A stretch of 64,000 nt of DNA. Origin: Verticillium longisporum (taxonomy: Eukaryota; Ascomycota; Sordariomycetes; Glomerellales; Plectosphaerellaceae). The position numbers and the translations under genes were made by a program. Shown here piece after piece: positions 12,439 through 24,296 of the stretch. The DNA is taken from positions 5,208,001 to 5,272,000 of the forward strand of contig JAETXT010000002.1 of the NCBI GenBank assembly GCA_019188255.1, read 5' to 3'. The first letter of the stretch is position 1, and every line of letters starts with the position of its first letter. The notes below the pieces were generated by a model, which was given only the letters and a program-made list of their open reading frames with translations, was not told the origin of the DNA and did not search any database.

Positions 12439-13401
12439 GTGTTGGCTGAGGGCTCGAAGAAAATCCTGTACAAGACATTGTTGGGTAGATCATGCCCATG
12501 GCCAAATAGCGAATTTGTTACAACTTGCCGTGGCTGAAATATTGATGTACTCGAGTCGTGGTTATTTCGTTACTTCATCCGCTGTGAGGTTCTGGCTCCT
12601 TGTCGCGAGAGAAACATGGCGACTTCTGGGAGGCTGTTGAATGCTCGGGCACGCGTGCTGACCTGAACACCATGCAAAAATGATCCACGTAAGCCAGGGT
12701 GGTATCGACGGCAGCAGTGCTTCCCACACCCCCGCTATGAGGATGATCAGTGCCGTGACATCATACAAATCCACCCAGACAAGGGAGAAGGGGGTTTTGC
12801 TTACCGAGGCGAACCTCGCCTGCAACGTACAGCATCACCAGAGACAATCACCAACAACGACATCACAATTGTGCAACGCAGACTTCGCATTCCCTGTCTT
12901 GATCCTGACGGGAACCACCGTCTGGGATCATCCACCGCCAAGAAAGTAGCAGCGAGCTCTGCCACTCCCCCAACCGCCATGTCCGCCCAGGTCCGAATCC
13001 ACCAGAATCGAAAGCGAGTTTCGAAAACGATCCACCCGCAAGCGTCCCCGTTTCGTTCGTGCCATCATCATCCAACGATTCGGTCATCTTGGGCCGATAG
13101 CCAAGATGCATCGTAATCGAGCGCGAGAGGTATCATGTTGTGCGTGAGAAAGAAGTCCGTGATTCATGCTTTTCTGAGACAAGAAAAACTTTTCCGTTTG
13201 TGCCGATATCGTTTACCGTGTGCCGTGTGGTCGTCGAAAGCGGAGAAGACCAGTATACATAGCTGTCATAATAAACAGCGCTCGTCGGGGAATTCGAGTC
13301 CGTGTCGCAGCGAAGCCATAGCAATGGCTTTCACAACGAGCATTCATTCTTTCCGTCCATTCCGGACAGAAGTTGACTCTTCACCGACAAGTCCCAGTCC
13401 C
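12439..13401. other. Intergenic, convergent 3' flanks
   Basis: The genes on both sides end here, so this should be 3' UTR and terminator sequence. I found no frame with family resemblance and no clear repeat. Confidence 0.55.
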
Positions 13402-14244
13402 TTAAGCGGAGGGGCACTGGGACTGGATGTGACCGGGCTGCTGGCACTTGTAGCAGATCTTGTCACCACCCTCACCACCCTTGGGGCAGTCACGAGAGAA
13501 GTGGCCGTTCTCGCCGCAGTTGTAGCACTTGGAGCCGTTGGTGCAGTCACCTGTCCTGGGTCAGCGAACAGGTTCAGAGAAAAGAAAGCACTGAACCTAC
13601 GAGACATGTGACCGAAGCCGCCGCACGAGTAGCAGGTCTTGGGAGCACCGTAGCCGCCGCCACCAGAGTAGCCACCAGCACCACCGCCGTAGCCGCCGCC
13701 GAAGCCGCCGCCGGCCTTGGGGCACTGGCGGGCCATGTGGCCGAGCTCACCGCACTGGACAGCGTATTAGCACGGATGGGTCGCGGCGTGAAGAAGACAG
13801 AGAACATACCTTGTAGCACTCACCGCCACCGCCACCGCCACCACCACCCATGGAGCCACCGGACTGGGGGCAGTCACGGCTGATGTGGCCGGGCTGGCCG
13901 CAGCGGTAGCAGGACTTGTTGTCCTTGGGGCCGTCAGGGCACTCACGGCTCAGGTGGCCCTCGTTGCCGCAGTTGTAGCTATTCAGGGTGAGCAACTAAA
14001 GCAGGAATGTTGGTGGAGGCGACTTACCACTTAGCGGGACCCTTCTGGGGGCACTCGCGGGCCTTGTAGAGGTTAGTGGATGATGGTCTTGCCAGTTCTA
14101 GCGATCGTCTGTGATCATACCTGGTGGCCAACGACACCGCCTGAAAGGACCATTAGTGTCTACAACTTCTTTAGGGATTGCATCGTGCTGGAACTTACAG
14201 GTGTAGCAGGTGCGGGGAGCAGGAGCAGAACCCTGGTAATCCAT
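13402..14244 (-). CDS. GIS2: Seven-knuckle CCHC zinc-finger protein (GIS2/Byr3/CNBP type)
   Basis: This is a small nucleic-acid-binding protein made almost only of CCHC knuckles (C-x2-C-x4-H-x4-C). Relatives bind single-stranded nucleic acid and act in translation and mRNA control. Six exons join in frame: 14199-14244, 14121-14140, 14028-14062, 13810-13978, 13601-13754 and 13402-13550, giving 190 residues. The knuckles in order begin [54 protein letters not shown] and CYKCQQPGH. Glycine-rich linkers separate knuckles 3-4 and 4-5. All introns are 49-58 bp with GT..AG ends. At the fifth intron the GTAGGT donor at 13600 is chosen because it restores SRDC. A probable 281-bp intron in the 5' leader (14271-14551, GTATGT donor, TTTGATATTCAG acceptor) is inferred. 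The family call is firm; the exact functional counterpart is less so. Confidence 0.93.
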
Positions 14245-16685
14245 TGTGAAGATTGTTGAGGCGTTTGGTTCTGAATATCAAAGTCAGCGGCCGTTATTGA
14301 AGAAGAATTGTCGCCAAGCAAGACAATGATTGCTTCGGGGGGGGAACCCCAAAGCGTGTGACGACAGCATATTGGCACGCGTCGCATCCAAGCGGGCAAC
14401 TGTTCTGGCCCAAAGGTCTTTGTGGAGGCGATCATGTTGGGATTTCGTATCAGTCTGCGGCTTGAATCACTTGAACCAGGCAGCATCCGGCACGCTTCCC
14501 TACATGAACGAAAGAGGTGGGGAAGATGTAGGCTATCGTCGTCCGACATACTTAGGAGTGGCTGGTGACTGTGAAAGAAAGTGGAGAGGAAACCCGATGC
14601 CCGTGACTTGAGTGAAGAACGGCGAGATGGTTTATGAGGGGGTTAGGATGGTTTTTAGTGCGAGAGAAAAAAGTTGGTGGGTGATGGTGCGGCAAGGAAA
14701 GAGGCTGAGATAGGTAGAAATAGCATAGGCGGGTGGTAATAATGTGGCAGGAGCGAGAAAGCAGTTGCATGCACAGGACTGCAGCAGCAGGTGCAGTGGC
14801 AGCAGGTGCGGCGTGAAGTGACAGGAATTTCTTGAGTCTCTTCAGACCGCCTTGTGGATCGATTCCTGGAGGCTGCTTCCCATGCCTTGCCTGGTGGGGT
14901 GGGAGAAAATATTGGCTGACATGGCAGGGCAGGTGCACTGGACGCCAGTATCCGCGATCCAGGCATGTCGACGTGCTTGACCAACGCAATGCAGTACGTG
15001 ACCGCGAACGCAACGTTGGGGGATGTAAGGCAGAAGAAGTACAAGCCAATTCCAGTAGTAGTAGTGAAGCGAGCGAGGGCAGAGGGACAAACTGGCGGGG
15101 GGTTGTAGAGAAGGGATCTTGATCAGATCTGATCGATGATGCCTGTATCAAAGGATACTGGGGCCAGGTGACGAGACGGGAACATGGTAGCAAGAAGTCC
15201 ACTTACAGGTGGGTTGAGTATGAGGGTGTAGGATGTAGAGAACGACTCGATGAATTGATCGTACTCTTGGGTATCTTGCTTCTCAGACGTTCAACAGGAT
15301 CGAGAGGTGAAGTGGTCAGGCGGGAAAAGTGAGATCGGGCAGTCCTTTGTAGGAAAAAAACAGAGATTTAGTCTGTAGTGGGGTCTCCTGGCAGGCCTGG
15401 GCGGGCAGCCCGCCTTCCTTGTCCACGCGCCGTGTGATGCGCCGCGGTACAGCGTTCTCAAAATCGCCGAGGGGCTCCTCTAGCCCTCGTTCTCGCTTCC
15501 ACTGGGATGAACAGACTGGAGCCCGGCTGGTCCCTTGCAGAAGTGCGACCTCACACTGTCCGTTTTCGCCCCCTTCTGCACCAAGACCCATCAAACCGCC
15601 ACCAGTTTGCCACAAGAGACAGTGGCAGAACGAGAATGCGACACTGGTCTGCCCCGCCATTTGCGGTGAAGACCCAGTGAAGACCTACGTCGCAACATGA
15701 GCTCGAGAAGCCCCCAACCCTTTACTGATGATCTCTGACAACTAACTATGGAAAGAGACTAGTAGACGTGCTGTTTCGGATCACATGCGCCACGCATCAT
15801 ATTGATCAAAATCAGTGGTACCTGTCAATGGTATAATCAGTCAAGCTTCTCAGCAGCGTCGAGGCCGTCCGAATGTTGCCATCAGCACGATTGACTCAAA
15901 GAACCAATCGGCAACGGCGGAGAAGCCTCCACACGATGAATATGGCTTTTGACTTTTCCCTCCCATTTTAACGGTTACGAGGGCCAAACCCCAGACAGAG
16001 ACATGCGGCTGAACACGAAACCAGCCCGGCCAAGTGGTAAAACTAGGGTCCTTACCCGCTAGCACCGCCGTTCTCTCGTGGTCCATCGCACGAAACGTGC
16101 TCTATCGACGATGTCCGATCACGAATAACCACCAATGCATTTCCCAAGCAAAGCATCACCCGGTCGAAAGCAGCCCTGTAGTCTCGTAAATGGCTTAGCG
16201 GCACACGTAGGACCCATCAGCATTCATTGGGCTCGGTCTTCGCCCAGGTTGGTGAGGGGCCCATGAACGCGGGGTGCGCTTGGTGGGGCACCTGGGCCAC
16301 CTGTCGACCTGTCCTCAAAGGATCTTGGAAGACCTTTACTGTGCTTCAACGTCAGGGTTTGGAGGCCTTGATTCGTAACAGAAGCTTTCTGGTGCCGAAT
16401 GGTTGATAGACATAACCAAGCTGCGTGTTGATACAGTGATAGATGTGACAATTGGAGATAATTCTGTTACAGCAACGCATTGAGAGAGGCTGAGGTGAAC
16501 CTGTCACAGGCTGTCAGTCACAGTGGGTGGGGTGTCCATGATCCACGTGATGTGGCGCGCCACGGTTCGCCTCAACGCGTCAGAGCTCCATGTGTGTGTG
16601 CATCGCGCCTCGGGCCTGGCTATGTGCAACACGCCTCGATTGTTGGACGACCTGCTGACAGCCTGACGACGAGGTAGGCGCAATC
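14245..16685. other. Long intergenic stretch with CCHC-gene leader
   Basis: The left part (14245 to about 15300) looks like the leader and promoter of the CCHC gene: CT-rich on the minus strand, with a likely UTR intron at 14271-14551. The remainder to 16685 is upstream of the Ctp1 gene. Open frames here are short and show no recognisable domain. Confidence 0.5.
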
Positions 16686-18917
16686 ATGGCGAGCTGGTTC
16701 GAGAAAGGCCGTCCCGCCATCTTGGAGGCCTTGACAGCTGCGTGTAACCAGATCGATACGGATCTTCGGGCTGGTGAGCGTCCCCGACCACAAAGTTTTC
16801 CATTTCGGCTGGCTGATGACGATGTAACAGAGCTCAATGAGCAAGAACGAAGGCGCAAGAATGGACTCGACGAAGAGCTGGAATTGTTGAAGCGACGCTC
16901 CGCGACTGTCGATCGCCTCGAGGCAGAGAACCGCCATCTTCGTGCCAGCTTGTTGCGGTATCAGACAGAGTCCACACCTGCCAACAGTGTTCCAAGAGAC
17001 GTCGCGCCTCGACCCACGATGGCAAGTATAACGCCCAATCCACGAAGCGAATCGCCCATGGCTACTTTGGACACGCCATCAAAGCTACCCATCGAAGCCT
17101 CGGAGTCGAGAAAGTCTCTGCTTGTAAAGAGCCATCAATTGCAGAAGAAGTTTGATGCCCTCGATTCGAACTACAGGCGACTGATGTCGGCATATAACAA
17201 GAAGAAGGACGAGCTTAGCCGTCGCGAAGAGCACGTCATTCAGCTAGAAGCGAAGATCGAGGCGTTACAGCAACAGGTTAATAGGGCCGCTATGGCTGCA
17301 CACGACGACGATGGCGACGATGATGCGCTTGCTTTCGAGCCAAGTAGGTTGACCAGAGCCTCCAGTCATGTACCACTCAGCGCTCCGCCTATCGATGCGA
17401 CCGCCAGTGTCAGCTTTTCTTCAGATCCTGGAGTGGATGCGGGCTCAAGAGAGCTCAGTGTCACCCGAGCAATCCCACCACTGTCCCGCTCCACTACCTC
17501 CGCGAAGGCGTCTCCCACTGAAGAAGAATTCCCGAACTTTTCTCCAATCTGTGCTGAGGTGGAGCTGCCGCCTTTGCCACGCCCAGCTGATCCTGTCAAG
17601 ACGTTGAAGATTAAAGTCGAACCTTCGTCAGACGGTCCGATACTTGTGATGGAGCGAGCAGTGCCAAAACGAAAGATTGCAGCCACAACCGAGGAGCCGC
17701 CTTCGCGTCGTGTCAAGACCGAGTTCTCGCGATCTAGTTCTATTGCCGATTCAGGCCAGAACCTATCACTGCACCAAGACAGTCTTGACCTTGATGAGGT
17801 CGGACGAAAACTAAGTACGCCGCGGAAGAACAGGTTCATAGCCGATGCTCTTGCAGCTGCGCCCGGACATGCCACCAGGTCGAGGGCGCTCAGCAATGCA
17901 GTTCTGATACGACCGGACGATGGCGAATCACGAGCGACGAAGGCTGTCTTGCCCTCCTCAGCATTGACGCCCATCAACCCCAATGCGCGCACGATGAGAC
18001 CATTGACAACCAAGTCTGCGGGCAAGGTTCCTACAAAAGGGCTGATACAAGGAATAGGATCCTTGGCAGAGGACGGCAACCTTTACCAGAGAGCGGTCCG
18101 GAAACAGGCCAATCGTGATTCGGTACAAACCCCCCGAGGCGGTAGTCGTCTGAATAGGCTTCTGAACACGCCGGGCTCAGGGGAGAAGCCAACAGTCGTG
18201 CGTTCTGCTCCTCGGCCACTGCGTTCTGGATCTGATACTACCCTTGCCCATCTCGGGGCACCCGGGCGACGGGAGCTGCCATTCGGACGGGAGAGCGCGG
18301 GTCGGTCTTCCAAGGAAGACAGGAACAGAGCCGCTGCTACCAACCTTCAGCGACAGGTGGAGCAAGCCGAGGACAAAAGGCAGGAAGACCAAGTTCGAGG
18401 GTCGCTGCGCTTGAAACAGGCAGCAGACCTTCGTCTGGAAGATTTCAAGGTGAACCCCAGATTCAACAATGGGCAAGACTACGCCTTCTCCGAAGTCATC
18501 CGCGGCAAAGATGACCGAGCTTGCTTGCCTGGCTGTACCGACATGTCGTGCTGCGGCAAGCAATTCCGCGGTCTGGCTTTAGCCCAGCGCGGAAACAGCA
18601 ATGTCGCGGAGGATACGAAGTTGTTTGAGAAGTTTCTCGGCGATGGCATCAGCAGGATATGGAGCATGTCCAAAGAGGAGAAGGAGGAACTGTGGGTAGA
18701 AGCAAAAACATGGGAGCTGGCTGAGCAGATGGGCAAGCACCGTCATAGGTATGCGCGAAGGGCTTCGCCTCCAGGGTTCTGGAACACGGAGTTTCCGAGC
18801 ACGCAGGAGGTGGAAGCAGAGAAGGCAGAAGCAGAGAAGAGGCAGAGGCAGATGGTTGTGGATCGATACAGGGAGGCTATGAGGCCAGGGGGACGGTGGG
18901 TTTTCCGAGACGAATGA
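16686..18917 (+). CDS. ctp1: Ctp1/Sae2/CtIP-family DNA-end resection factor
   Basis: This protein family activates the Mre11-Rad50-Nbs1 nuclease to start resection at DNA double-strand breaks in the nucleus. The call rests on the C-terminal SAE2 domain (about residues 580-743). It holds the paired cysteine motif LPGCTDMSCCGKQFRG and the late signature KHRHRYARRASPPGFWNTEF, whose RHR and PPGFW are typical of the family. The N-terminus (about residues 45-95 and 145-200) has heptad-rich helices that fit the oligomerising coiled coil. The middle is low-complexity and rich in Ser, Arg and Pro with many S/T-P sites, suiting a phospho-regulated linker, which is inference. The gene is a single 743-residue frame without introns. 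The ATG at 16686 directly follows a short CT/AG-rich leader. Confidence 0.9.
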   Translation: MASWFEKGRPAILEALTAACNQIDTDLRAGERPRPQSFPFRLADDDVTELNEQERRRKNGLDEELELLKRRSATVDRLEAENRHLRASLLRYQTESTPANSVPRDVAPRPTMASITPNPRSESPMATLDTPSKLPIEASESRKSLLVKSHQLQKKFDALDSNYRRLMSAYNKKKDELSRREEHVIQLEAKIEALQQQVNRAAMAAHDDDGDDDALAFEPSRLTRASSHVPLSAPPIDATASVSFSSDPGVDAGSRELSVTRAIPPLSRSTTSAKASPTEEEFPNFSPICAEVELPPLPRPADPVKTLKIKVEPSSDGPILVMERAVPKRKIAATTEEPPSRRVKTEFSRSSSIADSGQNLSLHQDSLDLDEVGRKLSTPRKNRFIADALAAAPGHATRSRALSNAVLIRPDDGESRATKAVLPSSALTPINPNARTMRPLTTKSAGKVPTKGLIQGIGSLAEDGNLYQRAVRKQANRDSVQTPRGGSRLNRLLNTPGSGEKPTVVRSAPRPLRSGSDTTLAHLGAPGRRELPFGRESAGRSSKEDRNRAAATNLQRQVEQAEDKRQEDQVRGSLRLKQAADLRLEDFKVNPRFNNGQDYAFSEVIRGKDDRACLPGCTDMSCCGKQFRGLALAQRGNSNVAEDTKLFEKFLGDGISRIWSMSKEEKEELWVEAKTWELAEQMGKHRHRYARRASPPGFWNTEFPSTQEVEAEKAEAEKRQRQMVVDRYREAMRPGGRWVFRDE

Positions 18918-19791
18918 GTGGTGACTACGAGACAGGCGAACAGACAGCCAAAAGAGCAACAGTGGATGGATTGGCCCTTAGCTAGGTACCTAGGCATGGT
19001 GCGGTCTTGAATGGCATTCCCGTCAGAAATAAGTGGTTGGTGTGAAAGAGGAAAGCGCAACTAGACAATACGATGTGGTCAGCTGTCTCTCTGCCTGCAC
19101 TGATAATAAGTGCCTGGGGGTGAAGCTTCGTCACAGGAGGCTTGGAAGCTTCGCGCAACAAGGGATCCGTGCGCCACAGACGACTCTGGGGTCATGTCGC
19201 ACCGCGTCTGACTAATCCTCGGCTCTCCAACTTCCTTCCACCAGTGCTCTGAACCAACCGGCGAACGGTAATTTTTCGACCGCCAACCCAGCTCGCGGTT
19301 CCCTCTCGGACACTTGCTCCCTCTCACTCGTGCAACCGTCTGTCACGGCCACCCCCCCCTCCTTTACCCTTGGTGCACTACCTTTATCCAGAAATTACTT
19401 TGAGTTCCCTCATCGGCGGTGATCGCGGTGACCACAGTCATTTCTGAGCTTTGGCAACAGCATCAGAGGCGGCACGCGGCACGACCCGTCAGCTCTGGGG
19501 GGCATCCTGCATAATAATCACCTCCTGCGACGACATCCGATCGCGGCCATCCACCACGGCACCCGAACATCAGCTCGACAAGTACCTCAAGTGCATCTTC
19601 TTGGGAACTGCTACCTTTGTCTGATCTCTCTCGTCAACGGCGCGCGATACCGAACCGAGCAGTGACGGTCCTCGCGGTGGACAGTCACTGCACATACGCG
19701 ACTCCCACGCCGGCAGGATGAGCCATCGTCATCTGCCGGCTGGGCAACCCATGCCGGGGGTGGAGCGCCAGCGTCGAACGGTGCTGGCGAC
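18918..19791. other. Intergenic between ctp1 and the deubiquitinase
   Basis: This holds the ctp1 3' flank and the promoter/leader of the next gene. A perfect CTAGGTACCTAG palindrome lies at 18982-18993. The deubiquitinase frame stays open leftward from 19791 to before 19715, so part of the right end may be coding. Confidence 0.5.
18982..18993. repeat. GGTACC palindromic microrepeat
   Basis: CTAGGTACCTAG is a perfect 12-bp palindrome. Close variants recur between genes across the window, for example at 10287, 28210, 40809 and 42184. Confidence 0.6.
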
Positions 19792-22746
19792 ATGGGCCCT
19801 GTGCCTGGCCATGGCGGGCACATTGTTCACGGCGGACATGGTGGGCATGGAGGACACGGAAACTCGAGGAGACGGCCGCCGCCGCCCTCCTATGTTCCGC
19901 AGTATCATCAGCAACACCATCAGCAACACCAACATATCCCGCCCATGTACCCCAACTACATGAACCCCTATGCAGGCGGCCAGCAATTCTACCAGCAGCT
20001 GCCGCCACAGTACCAGAACGGGGGCATGCCCACTGCCTATATGCAGCACTACCAGCAGCCATACATGCGCTCGCCTCCGGCTATGCAGCAGTTTGTCCCC
20101 ATGGCTGGCGTCAGTGTCCCTCAGCCTTACCCTCGGCAGCACCAGCAGTCTCCTGCTCTCGCGACTCCCTACCAGCCTCCTCCCATGCCCTCTGCCATTG
20201 CGCCACACACGCCCACCTCGACACACTCGTCCCATATCATGGCAGAGGCGTCTGCCGTCTCTTCCGCGTCACCCGCGACATCCCAGATCGAACAGGGGCA
20301 AGCGCTCGCCCCTGCCCAGGAGGAGTTGGTCCAGCCAGAAACGGCCGCGCCTGCACCTCCTGTGCGACAGCCCACTCCGGAGCCCGCTCAGCCTAAGGAG
20401 CCCTTCCGAGCACCGGTATGTTGATAACCCACGCACGCCCTCATGATCCGGAGCAGCTCTTCTGATGCCCCCCGTAGCTTCCATGGCTTTCCCGGCCCGA
20501 TCTCGATTTTCCCAAACACACGCGCGTCAAGCGGCGCAAGCGAGCGCCTCTGGTCTCGGCCGACAAGGGAGTCACACTCCCTAGCGATGTCCATGGTCCC
20601 CTGAGCGAGTCAGCCGACCACGCCTCTACAGATGCCGCCGTCACGGACGAGTCGCAGGTATCAGCTGGCACGGCATCCACAGTCTCGGCGGTTTCGACTC
20701 CTGCGACTCCTCATGCCAATGCTGCATCGACGTCTCATGATAACTCAACGGAGACCTCGACTCAGAACAAGAGGCCCGTCACAAGCGGCTCCGGTGCTTC
20801 AACTTCGCAGAGCCCCGCCCCTTCATCGTCACGCCCCATCGTACCCGTTGTTCCGGCCATCCCCAAAGGCAGCCCGAAGACTACCAAGACAGGCGCCGAA
20901 GCGTCCTCCGAGGCTACCAAAGCACCTGTTGCCCAGGATGCGCCGAGCGAGACACCTTCTGCTGATGTCCCGTCCGAGGAGAAAGCCCAAGAGCCGAGCG
21001 AGGAGGCTCCCAAGTCTACCCCACGCGCACCGCCGTCAAGCTGGAGTGCCCTGTTCGCGAAAAACGCTGCTGCCGCAGCAGCTGCCAAGAACCGTAACGC
21101 TCAGAACGGCTCAGCCGGTCAAGGGACCAACGGTACTTCTCCTGACGATGCGGACAGACTATTCGACTCTACCTTCCCTTCTGACAACAGCGTGAACACA
21201 ATTGCTGCGGCGCTGAGAGCATACCGTGTTCGCAACCCCGAGAAAGTTAAGTATATCGAGCCAAGGGGCTTGGTCAATATCGGGAACATGTGTTACATGA
21301 ATTCTGTAGGTATTTTCAGTGCCAAGGCGATCATGGCCTGTGCTAACACAGTTAGGTCCTTCAAGTTCTTCTTTTCTGCGTGCCTTTCTACGACTTCCTG
21401 GACCAAGTTAGCGAGAAGGTCCCTTTGAGTTTCAAGAGCCAAACACCCATCCTGGACGCAATGTACGTTGAAGAGTCCCTCATCATGACTGTCCCATATT
21501 GACGAGTTCCAGGATCCTATTCATGAGGGAATTCCAAGTGATCAACTCTGGCGACTCGGTAGCCAAGCTTCGAAAGCTCCTGAAGAACGAGGAGCTCGAA
21601 CAGTACGGAACTTCATTTACTCCCGAATTTATTTACCAGGCCATTGAGCCGGACAAGCGTTTCGAAAATATGAGGGTAAGTCTCTTCGTCTCGTCCTGAA
21701 ATGGCCAGTTCATTGACGACTCGCAGCGTGGTCATCAGCAGGATGCCGAGGAGTTCTTTGGTCTTCTTCTGCAGTCTCTTGATGATGAGTGCGCCAAGGT
21801 GATGGGCGTCGCTTCTGGCAACGCCCCTCATCCTGCGCCGGCATCGGCGAACGCAGACGCAACGGCAGACGGCTGGCTTGAAGTTGGCGCCAAGCAGCGT
21901 GCCGCTGTGACACGTTCGTCCGGAGCCAGCTCATCGACCCCTATTACCCAGATCTTCGGCGGCTTGTTGCGATCCGAGTTGCGCGTCACTGGCAAGCAGG
22001 ACTCGATCACGACAGAACCGTACCAGGCTCTACAGCTTGACATTGGAGCAAACGACGTGAGGAACGTTGTAGATGCTCTGAAGAGGCTGACGGCGCATGA
22101 GAAGCTCGAGGGCTCTGGATTCAACTCTCCACACGGAAAGAACGCAACTGTTGTCAAGCAGACGCTGATCGACACACTGCCCCCAGTGCTCATCCTGCAC
22201 CTAAAGCGCTTCCATTTCGATGCTGAGGGCGGCACCACAAAGATCTGGAAGAAGGTCGGCTATCCCCTCGAACTCGAGATTCCCGTGCAGGCTCTCGCCA
22301 GGCAGTGGCGGGCCAGCAACAAGGGAGGCGAGGGGCCCAAGTACAAGCTCATCGCCGTTGTGTACCATCACGGCAAGCATGCCAACGGAGGTCATTACAC
22401 TGCAGATGTAAGACGTCAGGACGAGCATGAGTGGATTCGCTTGGACGACACAGTCATTCGACGAGTCAGGAGCGAGGACGTGGCCGAGGTTGGTGAGGAG
22501 GAGCCTGCAAAGGCGACGACGCAGGGCTCAGGTTCTCGCGATGTCTCGACGAACAGGTTTGGCGCCATGAACGATGACGATGCCGGTGATCGTGGCGAGT
22601 GGACATCGGTGGACAAGACCAACGGAAATAAGAACCGCTGGAGCGCCGTCGCCAACGGAGCTGCCTCGCAGTCTCGTGGCAAGCAGGTCAAGGAGAGCGT
22701 GAAGGATAACAAGGTGGCATACCTACTCTTCTACCAGCGTGTCTAG
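19792..22746 (+). CDS. UBP3: Ubiquitin-specific protease, UBP3/USP10 type
   Basis: This cysteine protease removes ubiquitin; yeast Ubp3 acts with Bre5 in ribophagy, vesicle traffic and stress. Five exons (19792-20415, 20478-21305, 21356-21462, 21513-21675, 21727-22746) join in frame to 913 residues. The catalytic cysteine box is GLVNIGNMCYMNSVLQVLL and runs across the second intron. QQDAEEFFGLLLQSL follows. The histidine box is YHHGKHANGGHYTADV, then WIRLDDTVI, and the protein ends VAYLLFYQRV. The first half is low-complexity: a Gly-His stretch with HGGHGGHGGHG, then Gln-, Tyr- and Pro-rich sequence, then a Ser/Thr/Ala-rich linker. The start is uncertain. The ATG at 19792 is the first in-frame one, but the frame stays open upstream with similar composition and a CAG at 19711-19714, so an earlier exon is possible. 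Confidence 0.9.
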
Positions 22747-23418
22747 GTATCCTATCACACGTGGCGTTGGGGGGGATTCGGTGTTCAGGTCTCGAGGCTG
22801 CGGACTGGCAGGCTCGCCTCGGTTTATATCTTCTTGGTGATGGCGTCTGGTCATCATCTTGGAAGCAGCAGCCCTGATTTCTCTTTGGGGAGGGAGGGGT
22901 TTGGTGTGCGCAAGGATAGGGACATTTGGGTTGCTGAACGAGGCTCGGACGACGAAGGCGGCGACGAGGCTTGCGATGCAACCCCTCGCTACGGTGTCCT
23001 CTGCTATCAACTCATATCAGGCGACGGGGGACGCTTGAGTTCTGCGTGGAGGCTAGGAGGACTGACAATGGATAATCTGTGTCAAAAAGAGTCAGGTCAG
23101 GTGATGGCAATCAAAGGTCCAAACCGCAGGGCTCAGTTCTTGTAGCAATTAGTCACTTGTAACATAAGAGCATGTTGAACATATCTTGCTGATGGTTTTT
23201 AACTTCTTCGTGATGTTGGTGATTGTTTGGTCATGAGGACCAGCAATCCATATGCCCCTCAAGTGTGGAGTCACTGGTCCGTCTCGATGCATCAGGTTTG
23301 GATAACCACTCATCATCATCACTACCACCACCACAACTGCAGCAACAAAACAAGCGGCAAACGCAACCGTCCTGCCAAACACGTCAAGTAGCACGGCAAC
23401 CTGCCCAGATAGCCCATC
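22747..23418. other. Intergenic between UBP3 and the DUF952 gene
   Basis: This is the 3' flank of UBP3 and the upstream region of the next gene. A trinucleotide-rich patch (CAT/CAC/CAA) lies near 23311-23350. No gene was seen. Confidence 0.55.
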
Positions 23419-23939
23419 ATGTCCATTGCCGACATCCCCTCCCCCCTGCCGACGTATCTCTACAAGATCATCCCCTCGGCGCCTCCAGCCACGCTCCCCC
23501 AAGAATGGCCCCTCTCTGACCTTGACCGCAAAGACGGCTACATCCACCTCAGCACGGCACGGCAGGTATGAAAAAGACACCCTCCTTTATTTTTACTCTC
23601 TATTCACGCCCCAATACCCCCCGGGCCAGGTTACCGGCTGACAGTGTGCGCGTGCGCGCATCACACCTACAGGTCCCCGTCACTGCGGGCCTCTTCTTCA
23701 AGGAGCACCAGTTGCTCTGGGTCCTCAAGCTGCGCCTGGCGAGCTTCGCGGCGGGGAACCTCCGCTGGGAGGCCGCCAGGTTGGAAATCTTCCCGCACCT
23801 GCACGAGCAGAACTTTGGCGCGGCGGAGATTGTCGACGCCCGGGAGCTGCGGCGCGGCGAGGCGCGGGTATGGGGGATGCGCTGGAGGGGGAGGTCTGGC
23901 TCGAGTGAGCTTGCGGGCGAGCTACTGACGGCAAGCTGA
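23419..23939 (+). CDS. DUF952 family protein
   Basis: This is a small protein of the DUF952 family, whose biochemical role is not established. Exons 23419-23565 and 23673-23939 (GTATGA donor, CTACAG acceptor) give 137 residues. Family hallmarks visible are YLYKIIP near the start, W in PQEWPLSDLDRKDGYIHLST, then an LFFKEHQLLWVLKLRL strand and LRWEAARLEIFPHLH. The order (YKI, W, DG-IHLS, then a hydrophobic strand with an acidic and basic pair) matches the family. The start ATG at 23419 is chosen because it precedes the conserved block by about 20 residues, the usual length. The second exon is markedly richer in GC than the surroundings. Confidence 0.8.
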
Positions 23940-24296
23940 ACGGTGTGTTTGGCAGGCCGCTTATGGCCTGACAGCGCGGGGGTTACAAGATGAAGGGGAG
24001 GACAGCGTCACAGGTGTGATGTGAGAGTGCGAGGAAACAAAATAGGAGAAGCAAGTTTGCGCGTTTTGGTGATCCGTTTATTTCCCTTCCCTGTCCCTTG
24101 GTATAAACTACAGCAGCTCTGGACAATCAAGTCTGCTCTCCCATAGCCGTCATATGATACAGCAAAGCAAGCAAGTCCCCCCTCTGATCATCGCTCAGAT
24201 CAACGGTCCCCCCAATCCTATCGTCGTCGTTTCACACATCAACGAATCTCTGTTCTTATCCACAAGAGGCCCTTCAAATTGCTCATCCGCGCACTT
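23940..24296. other. Intergenic, convergent 3' flanks
   Basis: Two genes converge here. No open frame or repeat of note was seen. Confidence 0.55.
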
